From an uncultured Treponema sp. (lineage in GTDB: Bacteria; Spirochaetota; Spirochaetia; Treponematales; Treponemataceae): a stretch of DNA of 45,554 bases. Of the stretch, positions 32,938 through 41,278 are shown in pieces. The stretch is from positions 1 through 45,554 of the forward strand of contig CAKUZR010000016.1 in assembly GCA_934718065.1 (NCBI GenBank), read 5' to 3'. How positions within the stretch are numbered: position 1 is the stretch's first letter; each line of letters starts with the position of its first letter. Both the position numbers and the translations under genes were made by a program. The notes under the pieces are model-generated. The model had not been told where the DNA came from. It saw nothing but the letters and a program-made list of their open reading frames with translations, and ran no database searches.

Positions 32938-33366
32938 ATGAATAAAATGTATTTGCTTGATACAAATATTGTATCGGAATTCTCAAAGGAACGGCCAAAC
33001 GAGAATGTGCTTGCCCTTTATGAGGCGAGAAAGGATTTGTGTGCAATTTCCGCAGTTACCTGGCAGGAGCTTATGTTCGGTGTTTCAAAAATGCCGGAAG
33101 GAAAACGAAAAACTTATATTGAAAAATGTCTTGTTGAGTATAAAGAAGATTTTGAAATCATTCCTTACGATGAATTTTCCGCGGATATATGCGGTCAGCT
33201 TTCAGGATCTTGTGCAAAATCCGGGAAAAATCTTCCTTGCCTTGACACTCAGATTGCCGCCACTGCAATTGCCAACGGAATGATTCTGGTTACTCGCAAT
33301 ACAGCAGATTTTGAGGAAGCCGCTGAACGTTCATTCTTAAAGCTTGAAAACTGGTTTACTGCATAA
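32938..33366 (+). CDS. PIN-domain toxin, VapC/FitB-like
   Basis: A 142-residue PIN-fold ribonuclease. The acidic residues are in place: LLDTNIVSEF, VTWQELMFGV (Glu) and CLDTQIAATAIANGM, followed by LVTRNTADF. It would cut RNA when not bound by the Phd-type antitoxin. I use ATG 32938, with AAGGAG nine bases upstream, rather than an earlier in-frame start overlapping the antitoxin. Confidence 0.88.
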   Translation: MNKMYLLDTNIVSEFSKERPNENVLALYEARKDLCAISAVTWQELMFGVSKMPEGKRKTYIEKCLVEYKEDFEIIPYDEFSADICGQLSGSCAKSGKNLPCLDTQIAATAIANGMILVTRNTADFEEAAERSFLKLENWFTA

Positions 33367-33387
33367 CAAAATTAATAAAAGTATTAT

Positions 33388-33500
33388 GGGCGTTTCCCCA
33401 AGTTTGCAACTTGGGGCCGGGCGTTTCAGCCTTCGCTCGCGCTCATTCCTCCGCTTCACTTCGTTCCGCTCCGGAACTTCGGGCTTCCATGCCCTAACGC
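33388..33500 (-). repeat. Structured intergenic repeat, copy C
   Basis: Reverse orientation to copies A and B: on the minus strand it starts GCGTTAGGGCATGG and ends GGGAAACGCCC. Inner stems include CCAAGTT/AACTTGG near the end and GC-GCGA-GC. It separates the toxin gene from the tetR promoter. Confidence 0.8.
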
Positions 33501-33521
33501 AATTTGCAAATAAAAAGAAAC

Positions 33522-33550
33522 TTGACAAGTAACCGATTGGTAACTATAAT
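33522..33550 (+). promoter_or_regulatory. Consensus promoter with overlapping operator
   Basis: TTGACA (33522-33527) and TATAAT (33545-33550) are 17 bases apart. The spacer holds the near-palindrome AGTAACC-GATT-GGTAACT, and a further CGGTTACTT lies downstream near 33572. The likely ligand is the TetR protein encoded next. Confidence 0.75.
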
Positions 33551-33604
33551 GCGTAGTAAATAGTAAACGAGCGGTTACTTAATGAGCATAGCAAGGAAAA
33601 CAGG

Positions 33605-34222
33605 ATGGCGTCTGAAACAAAACAGCAGATAATGGAAGCGGCTCTGGAGCTTTTTGCGCAGAACGGCTATTTGGGAACTTCAATGAGCGATATTGCCTCA
33701 TGCCTTGGAATTACAAAAGGCGCGCTTTACAAGCATTACAAAAGCAAGCGCGAAATTCTGGAAAAAATTCTTGAGCGGATGGCGGAACTTGATTTTGAGC
33801 GCGCTCAAGAATACGGAATGCCGGAAAACAATGACGGAAATTTTGCCGAAGAATACAATCTTCTGCCGGTGGAAAAAATCCGTGAATACAGCGTTGCGCA
33901 GTTCAGGCACTGGACGGAGGAAAAATTTTCCTCGCAGTTCCGCAGAATGCTTACGGTTGAGCAGCACCGGAATGTTGAAATGTCGGCGCTTTTTCAGAAT
34001 TATCTTGCGTCCGGTCCGCTTGAATATATGGCTTCGATTTTTAGAAAAAGCTCCGGCTCTGATGAAGACGCGATGCAGATTGCGCTTGAATTTTACGGCC
34101 CGATGTTTTTTCTTTACAGCGTTTATGACGGCGCGGAATCAGACAAAAAAGATTCAGTTGTTGAGCTGCTTAAAAAGCACATTGACCGTTTTATAGAGCG
34201 GTTTGAAGCAAAAAGAAATTAA
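33605..34222 (+). CDS. TetR-family regulator
   Basis: A 205-residue TetR repressor. The N-terminal helix-turn-helix is typical (AALELFAQNGYLGTSMSDIA, then GITKGALYKHYKSKREIL); the C-terminal part is helical ligand-binding sequence of unknown specificity. AAGGA precedes ATG 33605. It leads an operon with a flavodoxin-like gene and a GNAT gene and probably controls it through the operator at 33522-33550. Confidence 0.9.
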   Translation: MASETKQQIMEAALELFAQNGYLGTSMSDIASCLGITKGALYKHYKSKREILEKILERMAELDFERAQEYGMPENNDGNFAEEYNLLPVEKIREYSVAQFRHWTEEKFSSQFRRMLTVEQHRNVEMSALFQNYLASGPLEYMASIFRKSSGSDEDAMQIALEFYGPMFFLYSVYDGAESDKKDSVVELLKKHIDRFIERFEAKRN

Positions 34223-34239
34223 TCTTTCGGAGGAAAAAA

Positions 34240-34764
34240 ATGAAAGCGATTGTCTACACAACAAACACAGGAAGCACGGCGCAGTACGCAAAAATGCTTG
34301 CAGAAGAAACAGGGCTTCCGGCATTTTCTGCTGGCGAGGCAAAATCAAAAGTTGCGCCAGGAAGCGAAGTTATTTATTTTGGCTGGATTATGGCTTCTAA
34401 GGTGAAAGGATTTGACTCGGCGGCAAAAAAGTATAATGTCCGGGCGGTTTGCGCTGTTGGAATGGAAAAAAGCGGAACGCGCGCTGAAGAAATCCGCGGA
34501 AAAAGCTGTGTTCCGGCAGAAATTCCGCTTTTCACATTGCAGGGAAATTTTGATGTGAAAAAATTGCGCGGAATTTACCGGATTATGATGAATCTTATGG
34601 TGAAAATTGTTTCAAAGCAACTTGGAGAGAAAAAGGAGCTAACGGCGCGAGAAGAGGAAATGCTTTCTGCTATGATGCATGGCGGCGAAAATGTAAAAGC
34701 TGAAAATTTAAAGCCTGTGCTCGAATGGTTTAGCAAAGAAGGGAAAAATGAGCAAAAATATTGA
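34240..34764 (+). CDS. Flavodoxin-domain protein
   Basis: A 174-residue protein starting with the FMN phosphate loop pattern YTTNTGSTAQYAKMLAEETG and continuing with VIYFGWIMASKVKGFD. It resembles the flavodoxin/HemG-like group. FMN-based electron transfer or reductase activity is likely. CGGAGG lies upstream. Its last 17 bases overlap the acetyltransferase gene. Confidence 0.8.
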   Translation: MKAIVYTTNTGSTAQYAKMLAEETGLPAFSAGEAKSKVAPGSEVIYFGWIMASKVKGFDSAAKKYNVRAVCAVGMEKSGTRAEEIRGKSCVPAEIPLFTLQGNFDVKKLRGIYRIMMNLMVKIVSKQLGEKKELTAREEEMLSAMMHGGENVKAENLKPVLEWFSKEGKNEQKY

Positions 34765-35392
34765 TATTCAAAAAATCACATTTAGAAACGAAACTCCGGC
34801 TGACTACAGAGCCGTTGAAAATCTTACGCGCGAGGCGTTCTGGAATGTTTATAAACCGGGCTGCGATGAGCATTATGTTTTGCATTGCTTCCGCGGGCGG
34901 AACGATTTTGTGCCGGAACTTGATATTATTATGGAAGAAAACGGTGTTCTGGTTGGCCACGTGATGTTCGCGCGCTGTTTTATCAAGATTGAAGGCGGCG
35001 GAAAACTTCCTGTTATGACGTTCGGCCCTATAAGCATTTCGCCAGGATTTCAGCGGAAAGGCTACGGCACTATTCTTTTGAGGCACGCAATGCAAAAAGC
35101 AAAAGATATGGGCTGCGGCGCGCTTGCAATCACTGGAAATATCGGTTTTTACGGAAAAAGCGGCTTTGTGCCGGCAAAAACTAAAGGCGTCCGCTACGAG
35201 GCAGATCCGGAAGCTGATTATTTTTTGATTGCGGAGCTTATTCCGGGTTTTCTGAAAAATGGACTGAAAGATTCTTTCGGAACTTTCAAGGCGCCGGACG
35301 GATATTTCATTGATTCAAAAAAGGCTGAGGAGTTCGACAAGAGTTTTCCGCCAAAAGAAAGACTGCGGCTTCCAGGACAGATTTTCGGCTGA
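34748..35392 (+). CDS. GNAT N-acetyltransferase
   Basis: A 214-residue GNAT enzyme: RNETPADYRAVENLTREAFW at the start, the acetyl-CoA loop PGFQRKGYGTILLRHAM, and GFYGKSGFVPA near the end. Resembles YhbS-type acetyltransferases; the acceptor is unknown. It overlaps the flavodoxin gene and closes the TetR operon. Confidence 0.88.
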   Translation: MSKNIDIQKITFRNETPADYRAVENLTREAFWNVYKPGCDEHYVLHCFRGRNDFVPELDIIMEENGVLVGHVMFARCFIKIEGGGKLPVMTFGPISISPGFQRKGYGTILLRHAMQKAKDMGCGALAITGNIGFYGKSGFVPAKTKGVRYEADPEADYFLIAELIPGFLKNGLKDSFGTFKAPDGYFIDSKKAEEFDKSFPPKERLRLPGQIFG

Positions 35393-35425
35393 AATTTGTA
35401 TTTTTAGATTTTGCGGAAAAAATAT

Positions 35426-36808
35426 CTATAAAGTTTCTGGGATTTCAGAAAAATAGTGTTTTTTTCCGTCTAAACTTACGTAGCGAATCTGCTCGTTTTC
35501 CTGAAAGCAAATAATAAAGTTCGGCGAGCCTGGAATTTGAAATTCAACATCAAACGGAAAGTCCGAAAATTTGTATTCAGTGTACGGTTTTCCATTTGAA
35601 TCTTCAAGCTGTTCATCAGGATTTGTTTTTGAGTCAATTTCGCCGCCCAAAGCCCAGTTGCTAGGGCAGTGCGGAATTTTAAAAGACAAAATTTCTTTGT
35701 CAGTTTTTACGGTAAGCGTTTTGTCCGAATTTGTGTCGTTTGTAACAAGAATATGCGCGGCATCGTTTTCATCTTTCCAGACAGAAGTTACAAACATAAA
35801 ATCATGATGTTTTACGTCTGCAATTTTTGCGTCGGAAAGAAGTTTTGGATAGAAAATTTCTCCGAAGTTGTTTGAAACCATTACGTCTTTCATTTTAAGA
35901 TTTTTATGCGACCAGGAAATTCCGTCTTTTGAACGTTCGTTGTTTTTTCCGTAGTCCATATAAATTGGAAACCATTTTCCGCCGCCGTTCACGTACAGAT
36001 TTTCAAAGGAAACATCGTCAACGCCGCTGAATTCCAGCTGAAACATTACGCAGGCATTCACGTAAGCTTTGTTTTCAGACCCGAAATTGACAGAAGGAAT
36101 TTCAAACCGCACATTTTTGTAATGAATTCTGCCGGTTTCAACGTTTGAAATCCATTTGCCGTCGCTTGAAACATTTTTTCTTGAACGCTGGTCGCCGTAA
36201 ATCTGAATTCCATCCAGATGAATTTCGCTGGAAACTGCTTCATGGGCTAAATCGTAGACGTAAAGATTGTTCGCATAGAATTCCCGGAGCGGATTCATCG
36301 CATCGGAAGTGAATCCTCCGATTTTGCAGTTGTTCAACGTTATGTATGAGTCGCTCACATTGCCGGAAAAAGTGCATTTGTTAAAAACAAAATAAACTTT
36401 TCCGCTTGCGTCCGGGCTTACAGCCTCGTTCCGGAAACCTTTGAATTTGCAGTTTTCAAAAATTATTTTTTTCTCGCCTTTGTAACGCTCCATTCCAAGA
36501 GTGACAAAATCGTAGCTGGAAAAATCGAAATTTCTTACAGTTGTTTGTTCCGGAAGCTGCTGGACTTTGTAGGAAGATAGGCTGAACTGATTTCTGTCCG
36601 CGCGGAAGGAAACTGTAACGCCTGGAGCAATTTCCGCATCGCCGGCCGGAACGGAAAAATCCACGGATTCGTCTGCGCCGCAATTGTGTTTGTCCGGAAT
36701 ATTTAAAAAATCCCAGCGGTTCTGCTTAATCAGATTCGGGTCTTCGGTGAAAATTTTGCAGGAGAAAAAAATGAAAGCCGCGATAAAAATAAAAAATGCC
36801 TTTTTCAT
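35426..36808 (-). CDS. Lipoprotein with beta-helix-like body
   Basis: A 460-residue lipoprotein; the lipobox is FFSCK after a short hydrophobic leader. The body has repeated short strands ending in Asn or Cys (IIFENCKFKGF, VFNKCTFSGN, ITLNNCKIGGF, LYVYDLAHEA), typical of right-handed beta-helices such as pectate-lyase-like folds. The C-terminal 120 residues look like a separate beta domain. It could bind or cut polysaccharide; no catalytic set was identified. Three bases separate it from the kinase gene, so they may share a transcript. Confidence 0.7.
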   Translation of the reverse strand: MKKAFFIFIAAFIFFSCKIFTEDPNLIKQNRWDFLNIPDKHNCGADESVDFSVPAGDAEIAPGVTVSFRADRNQFSLSSYKVQQLPEQTTVRNFDFSSYDFVTLGMERYKGEKKIIFENCKFKGFRNEAVSPDASGKVYFVFNKCTFSGNVSDSYITLNNCKIGGFTSDAMNPLREFYANNLYVYDLAHEAVSSEIHLDGIQIYGDQRSRKNVSSDGKWISNVETGRIHYKNVRFEIPSVNFGSENKAYVNACVMFQLEFSGVDDVSFENLYVNGGGKWFPIYMDYGKNNERSKDGISWSHKNLKMKDVMVSNNFGEIFYPKLLSDAKIADVKHHDFMFVTSVWKDENDAAHILVTNDTNSDKTLTVKTDKEILSFKIPHCPSNWALGGEIDSKTNPDEQLEDSNGKPYTEYKFSDFPFDVEFQIPGSPNFIICFQENEQIRYVSLDGKKHYFSEIPETL

Positions 36809-36811
36809 CGT

Positions 36812-39265
36812 TCACTGCCCGAAAGATTTCAGAATTTTTCTGCAGATTTCAGAAATGCTTTCAAAACTGATTTCTTCAACGGCCTTTGAAAGCTCACGGA
36901 TATTTTCGCTTAAGCCGGATGGCATTTCAAACTTTTCAAGGCTGGAAAATTCCTCTTCAATCTTTTCAAGGTCGCCGTTTTTTGCCGCTTTCAGAATTTT
37001 TTCTAGAATTCCGATTACTTCATCCTGGGAAAAAGGCTCCAGCCTTACAAGCGGCTCCCCATCATCCGTGCGTTCTGCATTTTCAGCAAGCTGAGGCTGA
37101 AGAATTTTTCCGGCTTCCGCATATTTTTTCAGAAGAACATCCGTTTTTTGCCTTATCGGCTCAAGATTTTTTTCAGCGGCGGCTTTTTCAAGCTCGGCGG
37201 AAAGCTCGCTTAACTCCGTGAACGAACAGATTTTTGCGGAACTTTTCAAGGCATGAACTTCAATTTTGTACAAATTCAAGGCCTGCTCGTCATTTTTCAA
37301 GGCTTTCTGCGCATATTCTCTGATCAGCCCGGATTTTTTTTCTATTTGGTTGTAAAAAGTTTTCAAAACTGATTTTTCAATCTGAGTTCCGGAAGTTTTT
37401 TCAGGCATTTTTTTGCTGGAAAAAACACATTTTTCACGCGGAAGATGAGTTTTCAGCACGCGGTAAAGCTCGTTTTCTTCAATTGGCTTGGAAAGAAAAT
37501 CGTCAAAGCCGGACGCAAGGAATTTTTCCCGCGCGCCGTCAACCGCGTTTGCAGTCAGCGCAACAATGCAGTTTGTTTTTCCAGTTTGCTTTTCATTTTC
37601 CCGGATTTTTGCCGCCGCTTCTTCGCCGTCCATCACCGGCATCATGTGGTCCATAAAAATTATGTCGAAATTTTTGTTTTTTGCCTTTTCAACAGCGTCC
37701 GCGCCGTTTTCGCAGGTTTCAACCTTGCATTTATACTGAGCCAGATAACCTTGCGCAACCAGAATATTCACTTCGTTGTCGTCAACAACAAGAACTTTTG
37801 CCGCCGGCGCTGTGAAATTCATTTTTTCTTCTATACTATTATCTTTTTCTTTTGCGACAATCTGCGGAATCGTGAAAGAAAATTCGCTTCCTTTGCCGTA
37901 TTCACTTTTTACGCTGAAAGTTCCGCCCATAAGGTCAACGAGTTTTTTTGCAATTGAAAGCCCGAGACCGCTTCCTTCTTTTTTGCGGTTGTGGAGCATA
38001 TCAACCTGCTGGAAAGAATTGAATAGTTTTTTCAAATCCTCCGCTTTTATTCCGATTCCCGTGTCCTGCACAGAAAAATCCAGAAGAATTTTTTCGCCCT
38101 CGGAAAAAATATTTTTCGCGCCGGAAGGTTCGTGCAGCTTCACATTGATTTTGATTTCTCCGTCCTCGGTGAATTTTGCGGCGTTCCCTGCAAGGTTCAG
38201 AAGAACCTGTTTTATGCGGATGTCGTCGCCAAAAAGCCAGCGCGGAACATTTTCTTCAATTTTTACAAAAAGTTTTACCGATTTTGACGAAATCCGGACT
38301 TTCACAATCGATTCAAGGTCGCTTATCAACGTGTTCAAATTGTATTCGGCAGGAACAATTTCCAGCTTGCCAGATTCAATTTTTGAAAAATCCAGAATAT
38401 CGTTTATGATTGCAAGAAGCGTTCGCGACGCCCGGTTGATTTTTTCAAGATAATTTGCTGTTGCCGGCGGAACTTTGTCTTTCAGCGCGATTTCAGAAAA
38501 TCCCACAATTGCGTTCATCGGCGTGCGGATTTCGTGGCTCATCGTGGCAAGAAAAGTTGATTTCGCCCGGTTTGCGCTTTCCGCCTGGGATTTCGCTTCG
38601 TGCAGCCGGATATTTTGTTTCGCGCGCAGCACAAGATTCATCTGGCGGATAACCACGCAGAAATATCCAAGAAAAGCAAAAAGATAAAGATTCGGTCTGT
38701 AGAAAATCGAAGGGCTCAGCTTCTGCACAAAAAGAATTTCCGTAACAATAATAGCGGTTGCAGTCAGCATAAGCGGAATCACAACAAACGGCGAAAGATT
38801 GAAAATAATCACCGAAACAAGGCAGCTGGTAAAATAAAGCGCAAAATCAAGCTGGGTTGAAGTATGAAAATCAACAATCAGCATTACAACGTTCCAGAAA
38901 ATTATAAATACAACGTAAAAATGCGAAATTGCAATCACCATTTTCTGTTTTGAATGAAGCCGGTCGCGGCAGGAACGATTTAAAAAATACACAAGAATAG
39001 AAACCGCGGTCAACGAAATGTAAAGCGCGTTGTAAAAAAGCCGCCATTTCAAAAAATCTTCTTCACGCTTTAAAATATTGCTCAGAATAAAAATTCCAGC
39101 TTCCAGAAAAGCCACAATCGGGGCAACGCTGTTCAGAACAGAGCAGTTGTTCAGCGCGGCAAGAAAAAAAACTTCATCCTTTTCCTGCTGGTTCTGAATT
39201 TTGTAGTCAGATTTTTTTGTGAACTTGAATTCAGGCTTTTCAGCCTTTTTATTGAATTTTGGCAA
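36812..39265 (-). CDS. Hybrid histidine kinase with receiver and HPt
   Basis: An 817-residue protein with about six membrane helices in the first 200 residues and no large outer domain, then H-box MSHEIRTPMNAIVGFSE, ATPase boxes (NLAGNAAKFTEDG, GSGLGLSIAKKL), a receiver (VLVVDDNEVN, IIFMDHMMPVMDG) and a C-terminal HPt with EVHALKSSAKIC. This is the BarA/ArcB plan with an internal phosphorelay. It overlaps the response regulator gene upstream by 17 bases, so they are translated together. Confidence 0.92.
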   Translation of the reverse strand: MPKFNKKAEKPEFKFTKKSDYKIQNQQEKDEVFFLAALNNCSVLNSVAPIVAFLEAGIFILSNILKREEDFLKWRLFYNALYISLTAVSILVYFLNRSCRDRLHSKQKMVIAISHFYVVFIIFWNVVMLIVDFHTSTQLDFALYFTSCLVSVIIFNLSPFVVIPLMLTATAIIVTEILFVQKLSPSIFYRPNLYLFAFLGYFCVVIRQMNLVLRAKQNIRLHEAKSQAESANRAKSTFLATMSHEIRTPMNAIVGFSEIALKDKVPPATANYLEKINRASRTLLAIINDILDFSKIESGKLEIVPAEYNLNTLISDLESIVKVRISSKSVKLFVKIEENVPRWLFGDDIRIKQVLLNLAGNAAKFTEDGEIKINVKLHEPSGAKNIFSEGEKILLDFSVQDTGIGIKAEDLKKLFNSFQQVDMLHNRKKEGSGLGLSIAKKLVDLMGGTFSVKSEYGKGSEFSFTIPQIVAKEKDNSIEEKMNFTAPAAKVLVVDDNEVNILVAQGYLAQYKCKVETCENGADAVEKAKNKNFDIIFMDHMMPVMDGEEAAAKIRENEKQTGKTNCIVALTANAVDGAREKFLASGFDDFLSKPIEENELYRVLKTHLPREKCVFSSKKMPEKTSGTQIEKSVLKTFYNQIEKKSGLIREYAQKALKNDEQALNLYKIEVHALKSSAKICSFTELSELSAELEKAAAEKNLEPIRQKTDVLLKKYAEAGKILQPQLAENAERTDDGEPLVRLEPFSQDEVIGILEKILKAAKNGDLEKIEEEFSSLEKFEMPSGLSENIRELSKAVEEISFESISEICRKILKSFGQ

Positions 39266-40070
39266 AGAAATCTCCGATTCGCTTTAGAATTTCCTTCGGT
39301 TCGGTGGTTTTCAAAATGTAGCCTTCCGGTTTCAGCGTCATTGCGTTTTTTACACATTCAGCGTCGCTTACTCCAGTCAGGAAAAAAACAGGAATATCCT
39401 TTGTGCTTTCCTCGGAGCGAATCATCTGGAGCGTCTGAAGTCCGTCGCAAACCGGCATCAAATAATCCAGCAGAATCAAGTCCGGCTTCTGGCTTCCCAA
39501 AAGTGAAATGGCAGCCGTTCCGCTTTTGGCCACAGTCGTTTTGTATTCATCCTTCAAAATATTCATCATCATTCTTAGCGTTACAGAATCATCGTCAACA
39601 ATCAGAATGTGCTTTCGTTCATCTTTTTCAATTTTTTCAGTCTTTTTCGGTTCTGGAGCAGCTTCCTCAGGCTTTGAATTCTCGCCGCTGAAGTTTTTCT
39701 GGTGAATCGCCGCCACAACCAGCGAAATTTTTTCCATAACCGCGGAAAGTGTCGCCGGAGTCAAAATAATTCCCGCAACATTCGCATCCCACGGAGCCAA
39801 AAAATCCCTGTAGTCATCCTTGCCGCCAATAAAAAGAACCGGAAATTTCCGTGTGGCCGGCTCAGAAATCATAGAATGGAACGCCTGAACGTCCTCGCGC
39901 GAAAAATCCTTTGCGTAAACAACAATCAGCAAAGGCTGGATTTCCGGAATTTTCGCCAGAAGAAGCTCCCTGTTGAACTCCAGCATTTTTGTCTCATATT
40001 TTCTAGAAAGAGAATTAAAAATCTCGCTCGCCGTTTTTGAAATATTCGCCGCAAAAACAATTTTTTCCAT
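39249..40070 (-). CDS. Response regulator with degenerate N-terminal receiver
   Basis: A 273-residue protein. The second half is a full receiver (ILIVDDDSVTLRMM, LILLDYLMPVCDG, FFLTGVSD). The first half (VFAANISKTASEIF, LLIVVYAKDFSRED, FPVLFIGGKDDY) has the receiver outline but lacks the normal acidic pocket, so it may be a pseudo-receiver. A charged linker (PEPKKTEKIEKDER) joins them. There is no DNA-binding domain; it probably passes phosphate or binds partners of the hybrid kinase. Confidence 0.85.
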   Translation of the reverse strand: MEKIVFAANISKTASEIFNSLSRKYETKMLEFNRELLLAKIPEIQPLLIVVYAKDFSREDVQAFHSMISEPATRKFPVLFIGGKDDYRDFLAPWDANVAGIILTPATLSAVMEKISLVVAAIHQKNFSGENSKPEEAAPEPKKTEKIEKDERKHILIVDDDSVTLRMMMNILKDEYKTTVAKSGTAAISLLGSQKPDLILLDYLMPVCDGLQTLQMIRSEESTKDIPVFFLTGVSDAECVKNAMTLKPEGYILKTTEPKEILKRIGDFFAKIQ

Positions 40071-40225
40071 AAAAAAATTATATCAGTTTTGAGCAGAAAA
40101 TGATAGAAATTTTTTACGGCGGTCCGGCAAAAACCGCGCCAGGCGCGCTTTTCGCCGTCGCTATGTCCGCCCTTCGCTTTCTTCTCCTTGCCACAGGCAA
40201 GGTCGTGTGCATTTTGCACACACGT

Positions 40226-40260
40226 AAAAAAAAACGAGTTTTGCGATAGCAAAATCTCGT
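40226..40260 (-). terminator. Terminator of the Nudix transcript
   Basis: Read on the minus strand, ACGAGATTTTGC and GCAAAACTCGT form a stem (one bulge, TATC loop) followed by nine T. Further stems lie beyond it: GTGTGC/GCACAC (40205-40221) and CCTTGCC/GGCAAGG (40186-40202). The gap 40071-40349 holds these hairpins and repeat copy D and no gene. Confidence 0.75.
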
Positions 40261-40261
40261 A

Positions 40262-40348
40262 TGCTCAGGCTGCCAAGCCTGATGCTAGGCTCATTGCTCC
40301 GCTCCGTTTCACTCCGCTTTGCAACTCCGGGGCTCCCAGCGCTACCGC
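40262..40348 (-). repeat. Related structured repeat, copy D
   Basis: On the minus strand it starts GCGGTAGCGCTGGGAGCC and contains GGAGTTGC...GGAGCAATGAGCC, which shares the GTTGC/GGAGCAATG linkers with copies A and E, then the stem CAGGCT-TGGC-AGCCTG. It lacks the GCGTTAGGG and AAACGCCC ends, so it may be a second subfamily. Confidence 0.55.
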
Positions 40349-40349
40349 A

Positions 40350-40796
40350 TCAAAGAAGCGGCTTCACGCTTTCAAGGGCTTCAACATCGGCAGGAAGCCA
40401 TTTCACAGAGTCAAGCTCCTCCCGCGAAAGCCATGCCGCGTTCTCGTGCTCCAAAAGCGTAAGCTTCCCCGAAACAACGCGGCACAAAAAACATTCCATC
40501 ACCAGATGAAACTTCGGATAGTTGTACTCAACCGTGCAAAGCCGCTTTTCCACGCAAATCTCCGTTGCAAGCTCCTCGCGTATTTCCCGGACAACCGCAT
40601 TTTCCGCGCTTTCGCCCTCCTCAATCTTTCCGCCCGGAAACTCCCACCAGTCCTTCCACTCGCCGTATCCCCGCTGCGTCGCAAAAACCCGCTTTCCGCC
40701 AGTTTCCTTTTCCGCCGCCAGCAAAGGCTCGTCCCCGCCGCGCACAATCACCGCCGCAGAAACGTGTATTTGTTTTTTTTCTTCAGAATTATTCAT
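40350..40796 (-). CDS. Nudix hydrolase, MutT-like
   Basis: A 148-residue Nudix protein with the full box: GGKIEEGESAENAVVREIRE followed by EL. WEFPGGKIEEGE and the size suit (deoxy)nucleoside triphosphate pyrophosphohydrolases that clean oxidised nucleotides. Its first 16 bases and upstream flank are identical to the end of the helicase gene at 42480-42505, so it once started inside that gene's end. An insert of 1.7 kb now separates the two. ACCAACA before the ATG is a poor ribosome site, which fits former translational coupling. Confidence 0.88.
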   Translation of the reverse strand: MNNSEEKKQIHVSAAVIVRGGDEPLLAAEKETGGKRVFATQRGYGEWKDWWEFPGGKIEEGESAENAVVREIREELATEICVEKRLCTVEYNYPKFHLVMECFLCRVVSGKLTLLEHENAAWLSREELDSVKWLPADVEALESVKPLL

Positions 40797-40806
40797 TGTT
40801 GGTTTC
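40781..40806. repeat. Direct repeat 3, left copy
   Basis: 26 bases identical to 42480-42505. It contains the start codon of the Nudix gene (minus strand). Confidence 0.95.
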
Positions 40807-41061
40807 CATAAAATATTGTATTAGCCTTAATCTCGAGTTTTTTTTGCAAATTCTGAAAGAACGCTTTCGGCATATTTCCACTTTGCTCAGATGGATTTGG
40901 CTCGCGCTGCGCTTGTATTAATTCGGGTGCTTCGCACTTTTATTAATTCAATCGCCAAAAATCTTCACAAACTGCAAATCTGCCTGCGCTTTTTTTTTAC
41001 AAAAAATTCGACATTCAGGCTATTAAAAAATATATCACATTTTGCATTTTGTTTCTTCCGT

Positions 41062-41195
41062 GGCAAGGATTGTAAGGGCGCGCGGAGCGCGTTGCGGAAT
41101 AAAACGAAGTTTTTTGGAGCAATGGAGGCGGAGGCCGGAACCCTGAAAAGCCTGGTTTTGGTTGGTGAGCCTAGCGAACCAACCAAAAGCCACCC
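41062..41195 (+). repeat. Structured intergenic repeat, copy E
   Basis: Reads GGATTGTAAGGGCG, GTTGCGGAAT, GGAGCAATGGAGGC, GGAACCCTGAAAAGCC, so the backbone matches copy A, but the ends are diverged. Inner stems: GCGC-GGA-GCGC, AAAAC-GAA-GTTTT, and a long TTTTGGTTGGT/ACCAACCAAAA (about 41156-41188). Near-direct repeats AAAATATATCACA (41027-41039) and AAAATATATTACA (41196-41208) flank it. The rest of 40807-41278 shows only short hairpins. Confidence 0.7.
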
Positions 41196-41214
41196 AAAAT
41201 ATATTACATCCTTG

Positions 41215-41265
41215 GCAAAAATGGTACAAATTTCAAATTCAACTTGAGATTTGTACCATTTTTGC
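41215..41265. promoter_or_regulatory. Perfect 17-bp inverted repeat before the second ATPase
   Basis: GCAAAAATGGTACAAAT (41215-41231) and ATTTGTACCATTTTTGC (41249-41265) are exact complements; four or five more pairs extend into the 17-base loop. It ends 13 bases before ATG 41279. It is unrelated in sequence to the palindrome at 23754 but equally placed. Confidence 0.8.
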
Positions 41266-41278
41266 ATATAATTCAATT

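Noticed and set aside
40188..40811. Plus-strand open frame opposite the Nudix gene
   Set aside because: Arg/Pro-rich translation antisense to a clear Nudix protein.
40807..41061. A gene in the gap before repeat copy E
   Set aside because: Only short hairpins and A/T runs; no frame with a start and a protein-like sequence.
41027..41208. Target-site duplication of repeat copy E
   Set aside because: AAAATATAT[C/T]ACA flanks it, but one pair of AT-rich 13-mers with a mismatch is weak evidence; kept only as a note.
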